DNA of 43,970 nt from Campylobacteraceae bacterium (GTDB lineage Bacteria > Campylobacterota > Campylobacteria > Campylobacterales > Sulfurovaceae): positions 1-43,970 of the forward strand of contig JALWLW010000085.1 in assembly GCA_027081065.1 (NCBI GenBank), read 5' to 3'. Within the stretch, counting starts at the first letter, position 1. Each line of letters opens with the position of its first letter. The notes under the pieces are model-generated. The model saw only the letters and a list, made by a program, of their open reading frames with translations, had not been told where the DNA came from and did no database searches. This document shows positions 23,922 to 31,204 of this stretch, piece after piece. The position numbers and the translations under genes are program-made.

Positions 23922-25349
23922 TCAAATAGTATGAGTGAGTTTTCTAATGCGTTGGCTATCACCTACTTTTTCATACCAAAAAATAAGGGTTTGTTTAATA
24001 TTCTTGGGAAAATTTTTTATATTTTCTAAGAGTTCATTAAAGTATTGATTAACTTCGGATTGTAAAGCTTTATCTTGAAAAATAGCATTGGCTTTTTTTT
24101 CATCTTTGTCAAATTCTAAAATATAGTTATATTGTTCAATAAGTGCCTCAAAAATAATGATTTTAATTGCTGACCCATATTGACTATGGGCAACAACTTC
24201 TCTTGCCCATGCTAAACTTTCTTTGTGGCTTCCACCCCAACGGGCTTTGTTTAAATGTGCTACGCGTTGAATACAATAAGTATTTTGCATTGCATTTTTT
24301 TTGATGGAAGCATAAAGTTCTTCTTGTAAGAGGTCTGCCTCTGTACTTCTAAAATGTTTGACTAAATTGTAAAGTTCAGCCCAATAGGTCTGTTCATTTG
24401 GTGAGAGTTTATAAGCCTTTTTTAAATCAGCCATAGCATACCTAAGCCGTTCATAAAAGAGTGCATAATTTTTTTGACCTACCGTATTGACAATACCTAA
24501 GCCTCTAGCTTTCCATGCAAAATGATAAAAGTAAACACCTCGTAAATAATGGGCATATGAAATATTGGGGTAGAGTGCTGGAAGTTCCAAATAGTCTTCT
24601 GCTGTTATTGTATTTTCTGTATCAACATAGAGTTGAGGTAGGAGAGCATTTCGTTCTTCTTCTTGTAGTTTATCTAAGCGACTCCAAAGTTCATGTTTAT
24701 TCTCTTTTCCTAAAAGCTTATGTAGAGATATTATTGGACTTTCATTAAAATTCCCCAAAGGCACTATAGGAGTTTGGGCTTGCGTGGATTTCTTTATGAT
24801 TTTAAATGACTCAAATATGTCTTTTTCTAACCATGTTAAAGTTACAGAACTATTTTTTTGTAACGCTACAAGTAAGGTGTTAAAATTTTGAATTTTTTTG
24901 CCTTTTTCTTCTTCTTTAGATTTAAAAAGTATTTCATAAAATAATGCACCTTTAAAATAAGATGCTTGAAACTCTTCACTATTTTTAAAAGTGTCTTGAA
25001 TACGTCTTGCATTTAAAAAGAGTAGTCCCCATGCCTCTTTCTCTTCAATTAGGTCTAATTTTAAAACTTCTACAACCAATTTAACAAAACGTGTAGTATC
25101 AAAAGCTACTAAATCTTTTACTTCTAATCTATTGGTTAAAATATTATTTTTAATAAAAAGTTCAAGTATCCCCTCAGACCATACTTTTTTAATTACATCA
25201 TAAACATTAGTAGAAGCGTTAGCTGCATTAAGGTTAAAGTGAAATTCATCATTAAGATAGCTTTCTACATTGAATACTTCTAAACTATGATTAAGACGTT
25301 CCTCTTCAAACTTAGCAAAAGATAGGGCAAATATTTCTTCTTCACTCAT
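23922..25349 (-). CDS. helical protein of unknown function, coupled to PcfJ-like gene (about 475 aa)
   Basis: No family recognised. The sequence is helical throughout, with TPR/SEL1-like stretches in the second half (ALYPNISYAHYLRGVYFYHF; ADLKKAYKLSPNEQTYWAEL) suggesting a repeat solenoid. The open frame extends to 25403, but ATG 25349 is preferred: it directly follows the upstream stop and has AGGATT nine bases before it. The gene therefore follows the PcfJ-like gene by 4 nt in one transcript. No signal peptide in the shorter form, so cytoplasmic. The pair may act together; nothing in the sequence says on what. Confidence 0.7.
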   Translation of the reverse strand: MSEEEIFALSFAKFEEERLNHSLEVFNVESYLNDEFHFNLNAANASTNVYDVIKKVWSEGILELFIKNNILTNRLEVKDLVAFDTTRFVKLVVEVLKLDLIEEKEAWGLLFLNARRIQDTFKNSEEFQASYFKGALFYEILFKSKEEEKGKKIQNFNTLLVALQKNSSVTLTWLEKDIFESFKIIKKSTQAQTPIVPLGNFNESPIISLHKLLGKENKHELWSRLDKLQEEERNALLPQLYVDTENTITAEDYLELPALYPNISYAHYLRGVYFYHFAWKARGLGIVNTVGQKNYALFYERLRYAMADLKKAYKLSPNEQTYWAELYNLVKHFRSTEADLLQEELYASIKKNAMQNTYCIQRVAHLNKARWGGSHKESLAWAREVVAHSQYGSAIKIIIFEALIEQYNYILEFDKDEKKANAIFQDKALQSEVNQYFNELLENIKNFPKNIKQTLIFWYEKVGDSQRIRKLTHTI

Positions 25350-25353
25350 TATA

Positions 25354-26526
25354 TTAAATCCTTGTGACTTCAAGTTTAGGAAAAACAAAAAGACGATTAG
25401 CAATGCGATACTCCTCTTTTTGCTGTAAGATGTTTTTTCCTTTTAGCTCATGGGTAAAATTTAATTCATTAAGTAAAAGAGGGTGTTGGAGGAGCGAAGC
25501 AATTTTCATGGGGCTAGTGGTATTTTTTACACTGCTTATCTGTTTGGCATCACGTAAGGAGGCTAACCATAAAGAGCTTTTACTAGGATTTGGAAGTTTA
25601 TTAATGAAGTTTGAATCATAGGCAATTAGGTGTTGCTGTGTGGCTTCATCTTTTATTTGGGAGAGCTGTTGAGATTTTCCTTTGACAAAGACAACATTCA
25701 TGGCTAAACAGTCTGGATGATAATTATGTTGTAATTTTAAATGGTTAAAAAAAGCCACAGAAGCAGGAACATAACGAGCAATAGGTGCTTGGTTTTGTTT
25801 ACCTTTTATTTGGTCAAGCCATGCTTTTTTTCGTTTATAGCTTACTGAAATGGTTGCATGAGGCATGTTTTTTTCATCACGTAGAGAGTAGAGGGTTATC
25901 TCTTCTCGTTGTATTAGTCCATAGTAGTAAGAACCATACCCACCTTCAGCTTTTTTGACATCATCAAATTCACCTAAGCAGTGTTGCATGAGTGCTGATT
26001 CTCTTGCCATCTCCAAAGAGAGTTCTTTGTGATGAGGTAAAAATTTGACTACATGTAAGTTTTCAAAAGTAAAAACATTTTCTAAAGCTTTACCCGATGT
26101 CTCAATAAAACGTCGTTGTCGCTCCTGCATACGTAAATGCTCCTGTTGGGACTTTTTCATAATATGCTCAACTGTCATGCGAGGAAACTTATGACTAATG
26201 TTTTCATTGCGAGAGCTTAAGAACTCAACACATGTATTGAGCGTGTCCATAAAAGTAGGATTTTTAATATGAATGTAAATAAAATCTATAGAAGAGTAAG
26301 GTGTAAACCAAGAAGGAATATTATTGTGTAGTAAAGTTTTATAACGCTCCATAGATTCAACGACTTCTACTTCCTCAAAAGAGTTAATAAGCCAACGAAC
26401 AAAGGTTTTTTGTAGCCAAGAGTCTATGGGCACAGAAAGTTTTTTTTCATTTGCAAAAGTGTTAAGATATTCTTTTATCTCTTCTATATTTATGACATTT
26501 CTGCCTTTTTTCTCTTCTTTTAGCAT
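25354..26526 (-). CDS. PcfJ-domain protein (390 aa)
   Basis: The central part matches my memory of the PcfJ domain: a cysteine-containing HCLGEFD segment, GSYYYGLIQREEITLYSLRD, PHATISVSYKRKKAWLDQIK and GKQNQAPIARYV, i.e. the order C-x(n)-G-x-IYSLR-x(n)-TIS-x(n)-IxQxKGKxNxxP. PcfJ proteins occur on enterococcal conjugative plasmids and scattered in chromosomes and phages; their biochemical role is unknown. Regions before and after are helical. The gene has TATAAT ending 6 nt before its ATG and no Shine-Dalgarno, so its mRNA may be leaderless. Followed at 4 nt by an unknown helical protein gene. Confidence 0.7.
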   Translation of the reverse strand: MLKEEKKGRNVINIEEIKEYLNTFANEKKLSVPIDSWLQKTFVRWLINSFEEVEVVESMERYKTLLHNNIPSWFTPYSSIDFIYIHIKNPTFMDTLNTCVEFLSSRNENISHKFPRMTVEHIMKKSQQEHLRMQERQRRFIETSGKALENVFTFENLHVVKFLPHHKELSLEMARESALMQHCLGEFDDVKKAEGGYGSYYYGLIQREEITLYSLRDEKNMPHATISVSYKRKKAWLDQIKGKQNQAPIARYVPASVAFFNHLKLQHNYHPDCLAMNVVFVKGKSQQLSQIKDEATQQHLIAYDSNFINKLPNPSKSSLWLASLRDAKQISSVKNTTSPMKIASLLQHPLLLNELNFTHELKGKNILQQKEEYRIANRLFVFPKLEVTRI

Positions 26527-26532
26527 GGGTTT

Positions 26533-26538
26533 ATTATA
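26533..26538 (-). promoter_or_regulatory. -10 box of the PcfJ-like gene, leaderless type
   Basis: Minus-strand TATAAT is followed by AAACCC and then the ATG at 26526. The usual start site 6-7 nt past the box falls on the start codon, and no ribosome-binding sequence lies between. Confidence 0.5.
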
Positions 26539-26582
26539 ACCAATATTTTTGCTGAATAGAATCTAAAAATATTATTAAAGAA

Positions 26583-27041
26583 TTATTTATAACTCTTCAT
26601 AGCCTGAGCAGCCTCACGTAATTGAGTTTTACGCTTCATTGTTTCACGCTTATCATGAAGCTGTTTACCTTTTGCCACAGCAATGCTCACTTTAACATAG
26701 TTTCTTTCATTAAAATAGAGCATAAGAGGCACAATGGTTAAGCCATCTTTTTGTACTTTTTCAAAGAGTTTGTCTAGCTCTTTTTTATGAAGTAAAAGTT
26801 TTCTTGGGCTTCTTGTGTCTCTTGCAAAGTTGGCATTGGTGGTGTCTAGGTGGGCTATGTGGGTGTTCATGAGGTGGAGTTCACCTTTTATGAAACGACA
26901 AAAAGCATCAGTTAAATTGGCTCTTTTAGCACGTAGGGCTTTGACTTCTGAGCCTAGTAATACAATACCTGCTTCAAATTTTTCTAATATTTCATAGTCA
27001 TGGTATGCTTTTTTATTTTTTGCGATTAGGTTTATTGCCAT
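26583..27041 (-). CDS. smpB: SsrA-binding protein SmpB (152 aa)
   Basis: Binds tmRNA and delivers it to stalled ribosomes. The family pattern is complete: NKKAYHDYEILEKFEAGIVL, LGSEVKALRAKRANLTDAFC, a GELHLMNTHIAHL strand, RKLLLHKKELDKLF and the C-terminal tail KGKQLHDKRETMKRK, which inserts in the decoding centre. Length typical. The tmRNA gene is not in this window. Divergent from nadC across 108 nt holding promoters for both. Confidence 0.95.
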   Translation of the reverse strand: MAINLIAKNKKAYHDYEILEKFEAGIVLLGSEVKALRAKRANLTDAFCRFIKGELHLMNTHIAHLDTTNANFARDTRSPRKLLLHKKELDKLFEKVQKDGLTIVPLMLYFNERNYVKVSIAVAKGKQLHDKRETMKRKTQLREAAQAMKSYK

Positions 27042-27103
27042 AATATATTCTTTAAGTAATTTAGTTTTATTATAGAAATTATATCAAAAAAAGTTCTTAA
27101 TGG

Positions 27104-27109
27104 TATAAT
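27104..27109 (+). promoter_or_regulatory. extended -10 promoter box of the nadC operon
   Basis: TGGTATAAT (hexamer 27104-27109) is a perfect extended -10. It lies 40 nt before the GTG start of nadC (27150), with AAAGGG between. On the other strand the same gap has TATAAT-like boxes for smpB. Confidence 0.55.
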
Positions 27110-27149
27110 TCTTCAAAAATAGAATATCTAAATATAAAGGGCATGAAAA

Positions 27150-27971
27150 GTGCTAAAACATAAATTTATAGAAGCGATGATAGCTGAAGATGTCGGACGT
27201 GGTGACCTTTTTGCACGTATTGCTACAGCTAAAGAGGTTAGAGCTTATATTGTTGCAAAATCAGATGGTGTATTCGCAGGACGCGAGTATATTGAAGTGT
27301 TTGAAAAGATGTATGATTTACAAATTGAATGGCATATTCAAGATGGTCAGCATTTTAAGATTGGTAAAAAACTGCTATTTGTCTCTGGTAACTCAAAAGA
27401 GATACTCTCATTAGAGCGTTCCATGTTAGACATTGCTTTACATGCTTCTTCTATTGCTACTTTAACAGGAGAATTTGTTGAAAAAGTAAAGCCTTATGGA
27501 GTGAAACTTTTAGATACACGAAAAACACGACCTCTACTTAGAGAATTTGAAAAATATGCTGTGCGTTGTGGAGGGGGAATTAATCATCGAATGGGACTTG
27601 ATGATTGTTTGATGCTTAAAGATACGCATCTTAAAACAATTGATAATTTAAATGAATTTATGATAGAAGTTCGACAAAAAATTCCTTTTACCTCTAAAGT
27701 GGAAATAGAGTGTGAAGATATGGCAGGAGTAAAAGCTGCTATGGAAGCTGGAGCAGACATTGTGATGTGTGACAACATGAGTCATGAAGCCATTAGAGAA
27801 GTTGTCAAGTTTAGAGATTCGAACCATAAACATATTTTACTTGAAGCCAGTGGCAATGTTACATTAGATACGATTGAAGAGATTGCTAAAACAGGAGTAG
27901 ATGCCATCTCTTCAGGCTCTTTGATTCACCAAGCAAACTGGATTGACTTATCTATGAAAATGGAAGGATGA
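27150..27971 (+). CDS. nadC: nicotinate-nucleotide pyrophosphorylase (quinolinate phosphoribosyltransferase) (273 aa)
   Basis: Turns quinolinate and PRPP into nicotinate mononucleotide in NAD synthesis. Family motifs are EDVGRGDLFAR at the N-terminus, HASSIATLTG, LLDTRKTRPLLREFEKYAVR, GGGINHRMGLDDCLMLKDTH and near the end EASGNVTLDTIEEIAKTGVD with ISSGSLIH. The start is a GTG at 27150 with AAAGGG about nine bases before; the only nearby ATG (27143) is out of frame. nrnA follows within 4 nt. Confidence 0.94.
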   Translation: MLKHKFIEAMIAEDVGRGDLFARIATAKEVRAYIVAKSDGVFAGREYIEVFEKMYDLQIEWHIQDGQHFKIGKKLLFVSGNSKEILSLERSMLDIALHASSIATLTGEFVEKVKPYGVKLLDTRKTRPLLREFEKYAVRCGGGINHRMGLDDCLMLKDTHLKTIDNLNEFMIEVRQKIPFTSKVEIECEDMAGVKAAMEAGADIVMCDNMSHEAIREVVKFRDSNHKHILLEASGNVTLDTIEEIAKTGVDAISSGSLIHQANWIDLSMKMEG

Positions 27972-27975
27972 ATTT

Positions 27976-28923
27976 TTGATTGAAAAATTTATTACTTTAC
28001 TGAATAAATATGATAAAGTCACTATTATAACTCATCGGACTCCTGATGGAGATACTTTAGGAACAGGATTAGGAATCTATACTATTCTTAAAAAGTTTGG
28101 AAAACAGATTGAAATTTGTAATGTTGATAAAAAATTACCAAATCGCTTAGATTTTTTACCTCATTTTGCTAAAATAAAAAATCAAATTGACTTTGATAAT
28201 AGTTTAATAATAACTTGTGATTCAGGAAGTATAGATTTACTTGGGTTTGATTTAAGTTTAAGAGAAATAGTAAATATTGACCATCATAAATCTAATACCA
28301 ATTATGGTACTTTAAATATTGTGGATAGTAGATGTGCATCTGCTTCAATGGTTGCCTATAATTTACTTAAAAATGATTTTGAAATTACCAAAGAGGTTGC
28401 AACCTGTTTTTATGTGGCATTGATAACTGATACACAACACTTTGTTACTTTAAATGTAAATCAGCATGTTTTCGAAGTGGCTTCAGAGTTAATTTCGTTT
28501 GGGGTTAATCTTGAAGAGATAAATCGAAACTTAACACAACGAAAGTCATTGAGCTCACTTAGAGTACTTTCTCTATCGTTAGATAGTTTAGTGCTTTATG
28601 AGGAGGCAACCATAGCAAGTGTGTTAGTTACTAAAGATATGTTTGAAAAATCGGGTGCTGGACTCAATGATATTGTAGGTATTATTGATTATGCGATTGG
28701 TTTGTCAACGGTTCAAATAGCAATTTTAGTGATGGAACTACCCACAGGTTTAAAAGTCTCTTTACGCAGTACTCAATCAGATATTACTGATTTGGCTGTA
28801 GCTTTTGGGGGAGGTGGTCATAAGTTGGCAGCTGGATTTATTACTGAAAAGATAGAGCGTTCGTTATTATTAAATCAAATTATAAAAGAGATTAAAAAAA
28901 GAGGATTATTAAATGAGTTATAG
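27976..28923 (+). CDS. nrnA: DHH/DHHA1 phosphoesterase, NrnA-like nanoRNase / pAp phosphatase (315 aa)
   Basis: Degrades very short RNA oligonucleotides and/or 3'-phosphoadenosine 5'-phosphate. Metal-binding motifs: THRTPDGDTLG (H20, D24, D26), TCDSGSID (D82), NIDHHKSNTNYG (D102, H103, H104). The DHHA1 substrate domain ends with GGGGHKLAAGF. Start is TTG at 27976 with AAGGA seven bases before, overlapping the end of nadC; there is no ATG that would keep the first motif. Its last 11 nt overlap the M23 peptidase gene. NrnA versus a pure oligoribonuclease activity cannot be separated by eye. Confidence 0.88.
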   Translation: MIEKFITLLNKYDKVTIITHRTPDGDTLGTGLGIYTILKKFGKQIEICNVDKKLPNRLDFLPHFAKIKNQIDFDNSLIITCDSGSIDLLGFDLSLREIVNIDHHKSNTNYGTLNIVDSRCASASMVAYNLLKNDFEITKEVATCFYVALITDTQHFVTLNVNQHVFEVASELISFGVNLEEINRNLTQRKSLSSLRVLSLSLDSLVLYEEATIASVLVTKDMFEKSGAGLNDIVGIIDYAIGLSTVQIAILVMELPTGLKVSLRSTQSDITDLAVAFGGGGHKLAAGFITEKIERSLLLNQIIKEIKKRGLLNEL

Positions 28924-30319
28924 AAGAAGAGGGTACAACAATAGAAGAAGTTCTGGTTCGTTGTGGATAGTTGTTTTATTGGCATTAGTTGGATTGGGAG
29001 TATTTATTTATACTTCAAAAAACTTTGAGCATAATGCCCCTCATATTGAAAGTGGAAACTCTACTTTTTGGAATAGAAAAGACCCTTTGGTCATTAAAGT
29101 GAGTGATGAAAGTGGCTTAAAATCTTATGAAGTGAAAGTGACTGATGGTAAAAGTGAAATTGTTGTGGCTAACGAGATGATATTAGAAAATATTACTGAA
29201 AAACTGGTGGAAATAAAATATCCTAAAAAAGCTGTCAATGGTATTCTGCTTGATCCAAAAGCAAAAAAATTACAAATTACTTTTACAGCTACAGACAAAA
29301 GTAATTGGAACTTTTTTCAAGGAAATACGGTAACAAAAAAGATTAATGTACATATTGATTATAAGCGTCCTGATATTAATATTTTATCTAACTCTTACTC
29401 TATTACAAAGGGTGGGTCGGCTTTAGTTGTTTTTCAAGTTAAGGATGACATAGCATTAAAAAGTTTTTTTGTTGAAGCAGGAGGGAGACAATTTAAGGCA
29501 CAACCTTATAAAAAAGAAGGGTACTATGCAACACTTTTAGCGTGGCCCTTTAATGTTGATAATTTTGTAGCTAATATTACAGCTGAAGATATGGCTGGTA
29601 ATAAACGTATTGCTAATGTACCTCTTTATTTATTAAATAAAAACTATAGAACGTCTTGGATTCAAGCTAAAGATAAATTTATTGATGGAAAGATTTCAGA
29701 CTTAATTGATACTGAACCGAAATACTCAACGATTGATGATCGTTTAGAAAAGCTAAAAACCATTAATGAAACCATGCGACTTGAAAATGAAGTATTGATT
29801 CATGAGTTATCAAAAAATGTTTCTGATGAGATGTTAGACTCTTGGAAAATTAAAAAGTTTTATCCTTTACGTAATGGGGCTAAAGTTGCTTCTTTTGGGG
29901 ATGAACGTCATTATTATTATAAAGATAAATCGAATGAAGTTTCAGAGTCTTACCATCTTGGTTTAGATATGGCGAGTACTAAAATGGCAAAAGTTGTCTC
30001 TTCAAATGCAGGAACAGTTGTGTATGATGAGTATAATGGAATTTATGGAAACATGCCAATGATTGACCATGGTTTAGGACTTTATACTCTTTATGGACAC
30101 TGTTCTAATATTTTGGTTCAAAAAGGAGATACGGTTGCACCTGGTTTTAAAATTGCCCAAACTGGTAAGTCAGGTTTAGCATTAGGTGACCATTTACACT
30201 TTGGAATTTTGGTTCAAGGCATAGAAGTACGTCCTGAAGAGTGGATGGACAGTAAATGGATTCATGATAAAATAGATAAAGTATTTAAAGAGGCTGATAA
30301 AATTATTGATGCTAAATAG
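28913..30319 (+). CDS. membrane-anchored M23 family metallopeptidase (468 aa)
   Basis: Peptidoglycan endopeptidase of the LytM type. A basic cytoplasmic tail (SYRRRGYNNRRSSG) and a helix at residues 17-33 anchor it. Residues 50-240 look like two Ig-like beta domains (SDESGLKSYEVKVTDG; VKDDIALKSFFVEAGG). The C-terminal M23 domain is complete: H348-xxx-D352 in YHLGLDMAS, the catalytic YGH with H396, and HLH with H427/H429, so H348, D352 and H429 should bind zinc. It probably helps shape the cell, like the Csd-type M23 enzymes of Helicobacter, but which one it corresponds to is unclear. Confidence 0.9.
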   Translation: MSYRRRGYNNRRSSGSLWIVVLLALVGLGVFIYTSKNFEHNAPHIESGNSTFWNRKDPLVIKVSDESGLKSYEVKVTDGKSEIVVANEMILENITEKLVEIKYPKKAVNGILLDPKAKKLQITFTATDKSNWNFFQGNTVTKKINVHIDYKRPDINILSNSYSITKGGSALVVFQVKDDIALKSFFVEAGGRQFKAQPYKKEGYYATLLAWPFNVDNFVANITAEDMAGNKRIANVPLYLLNKNYRTSWIQAKDKFIDGKISDLIDTEPKYSTIDDRLEKLKTINETMRLENEVLIHELSKNVSDEMLDSWKIKKFYPLRNGAKVASFGDERHYYYKDKSNEVSESYHLGLDMASTKMAKVVSSNAGTVVYDEYNGIYGNMPMIDHGLGLYTLYGHCSNILVQKGDTVAPGFKIAQTGKSGLALGDHLHFGILVQGIEVRPEEWMDSKWIHDKIDKVFKEADKIIDAK

Positions 30320-30334
30320 GGGGTTAGTCTTATT
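30318..30334 (+). promoter_or_regulatory. ribosome-binding site leading to a probable ATT start
   Basis: AGGGGG at 30318-30323 overlaps the stop of the M23 peptidase gene. Eight bases later lies ATT (30332-30334), in frame with the downstream membrane protein gene. No ATG, GTG or TTG occurs in this frame between the stop and ATG 30419, which itself has no ribosome-binding site. Confidence 0.45.
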
Positions 30335-31201
30335 TTATCGGTACAAGCACATCAGGCATTAAATCTTTTATTTTTACTAATAATTGCCTCTTTTACAGCC
30401 AATGTTCATCTTGAATGGATGGAGATTGGCTTTATACTTTTATTTACGCTTTTTCTTGAACATCTCTTTTTATATTTAAATTCATCTCGAACTTTTTATT
30501 TTTCCTATGCTTCTCTTTCTACAGCTGTTGGACTCATTGTATTATTATATTCTACTTCATTATGGATATATTTTGTATTGATAAGTTTAGCTTTATTACA
30601 AAAACACTTTTTAAATTTTAACAATAAACATCTTTTTAATCCCTCAAATTTTGCACTTATTATGAGCTTACTTCTCTTTAGAGAAGATGCTCATATTATT
30701 ACGGGACAATTTGGAGAAGAGACACTTTTTGCTATGGTGGTTTTTATATTGGCATTGAGTATTTTGGTACGTGTAAAACGTTGGCTTATTCCTCTTTCTT
30801 TTTTATTTTTTTATCTTAGTTTACAATATTTATTTTTTATCTCTATAGATAGATTAATATTTTTTGAAGAGATTTATCATCGATTCTATTCTGTTAGCTT
30901 TATGTTATTTATCTATTTTATGTTAACAGATCCTATAGTAACACCCATTAAGTACAAGAGACAAATTTTGTTTGCATTTTCTATTGCTTTGTTGGCAACA
31001 CTATTGGACTATTTTTATGCTTTTAGAGTACAACATCTCTTTATGTCTGTTTTTTTTGTTTCATTTTTTGTTAATCTTCGACCTTTTATCTATGATGAGC
31101 GTAAAAAAATGATGTTAGCCATGCTTATACTCTTTCTAGTTATAATAACCCTTATATATATAGAGTATCAAGTACCTTATTATTTTGAAATGAATGGATA
31201 A
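30332..31201 (+). CDS. RnfD/UnbU-like polytopic membrane protein (260-289 aa)
   Basis: Hydrophobic throughout, about eight helices. Two motifs of the NqrB/RnfD superfamily are visible: LFNPSNF (residues 72-78 counted from ATG 30419) and FMLTDPIVTP (167-176). The flavin-attachment motif SGAT of true RnfD/NqrB is missing, as in the UnbU-like branch, and no other Rnf gene is nearby. The expected first helix (ALNLLFLLIIASFTANVHL) lies upstream of the first ATG, so an ATT start at 30332 is preferred; from ATG 30419 the product has 260 residues. It could carry electrons or be a structural membrane partner of the next two exported proteins. Confidence 0.65.
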   Translation: MLSVQAHQALNLLFLLIIASFTANVHLEWMEIGFILLFTLFLEHLFLYLNSSRTFYFSYASLSTAVGLIVLLYSTSLWIYFVLISLALLQKHFLNFNNKHLFNPSNFALIMSLLLFREDAHIITGQFGEETLFAMVVFILALSILVRVKRWLIPLSFLFFYLSLQYLFFISIDRLIFFEEIYHRFYSVSFMLFIYFMLTDPIVTPIKYKRQILFAFSIALLATLLDYFYAFRVQHLFMSVFFVSFFVNLRPFIYDERKKMMLAMLILFLVIITLIYIEYQVPYYFEMNG

Positions 31202-31204
31202 AGA

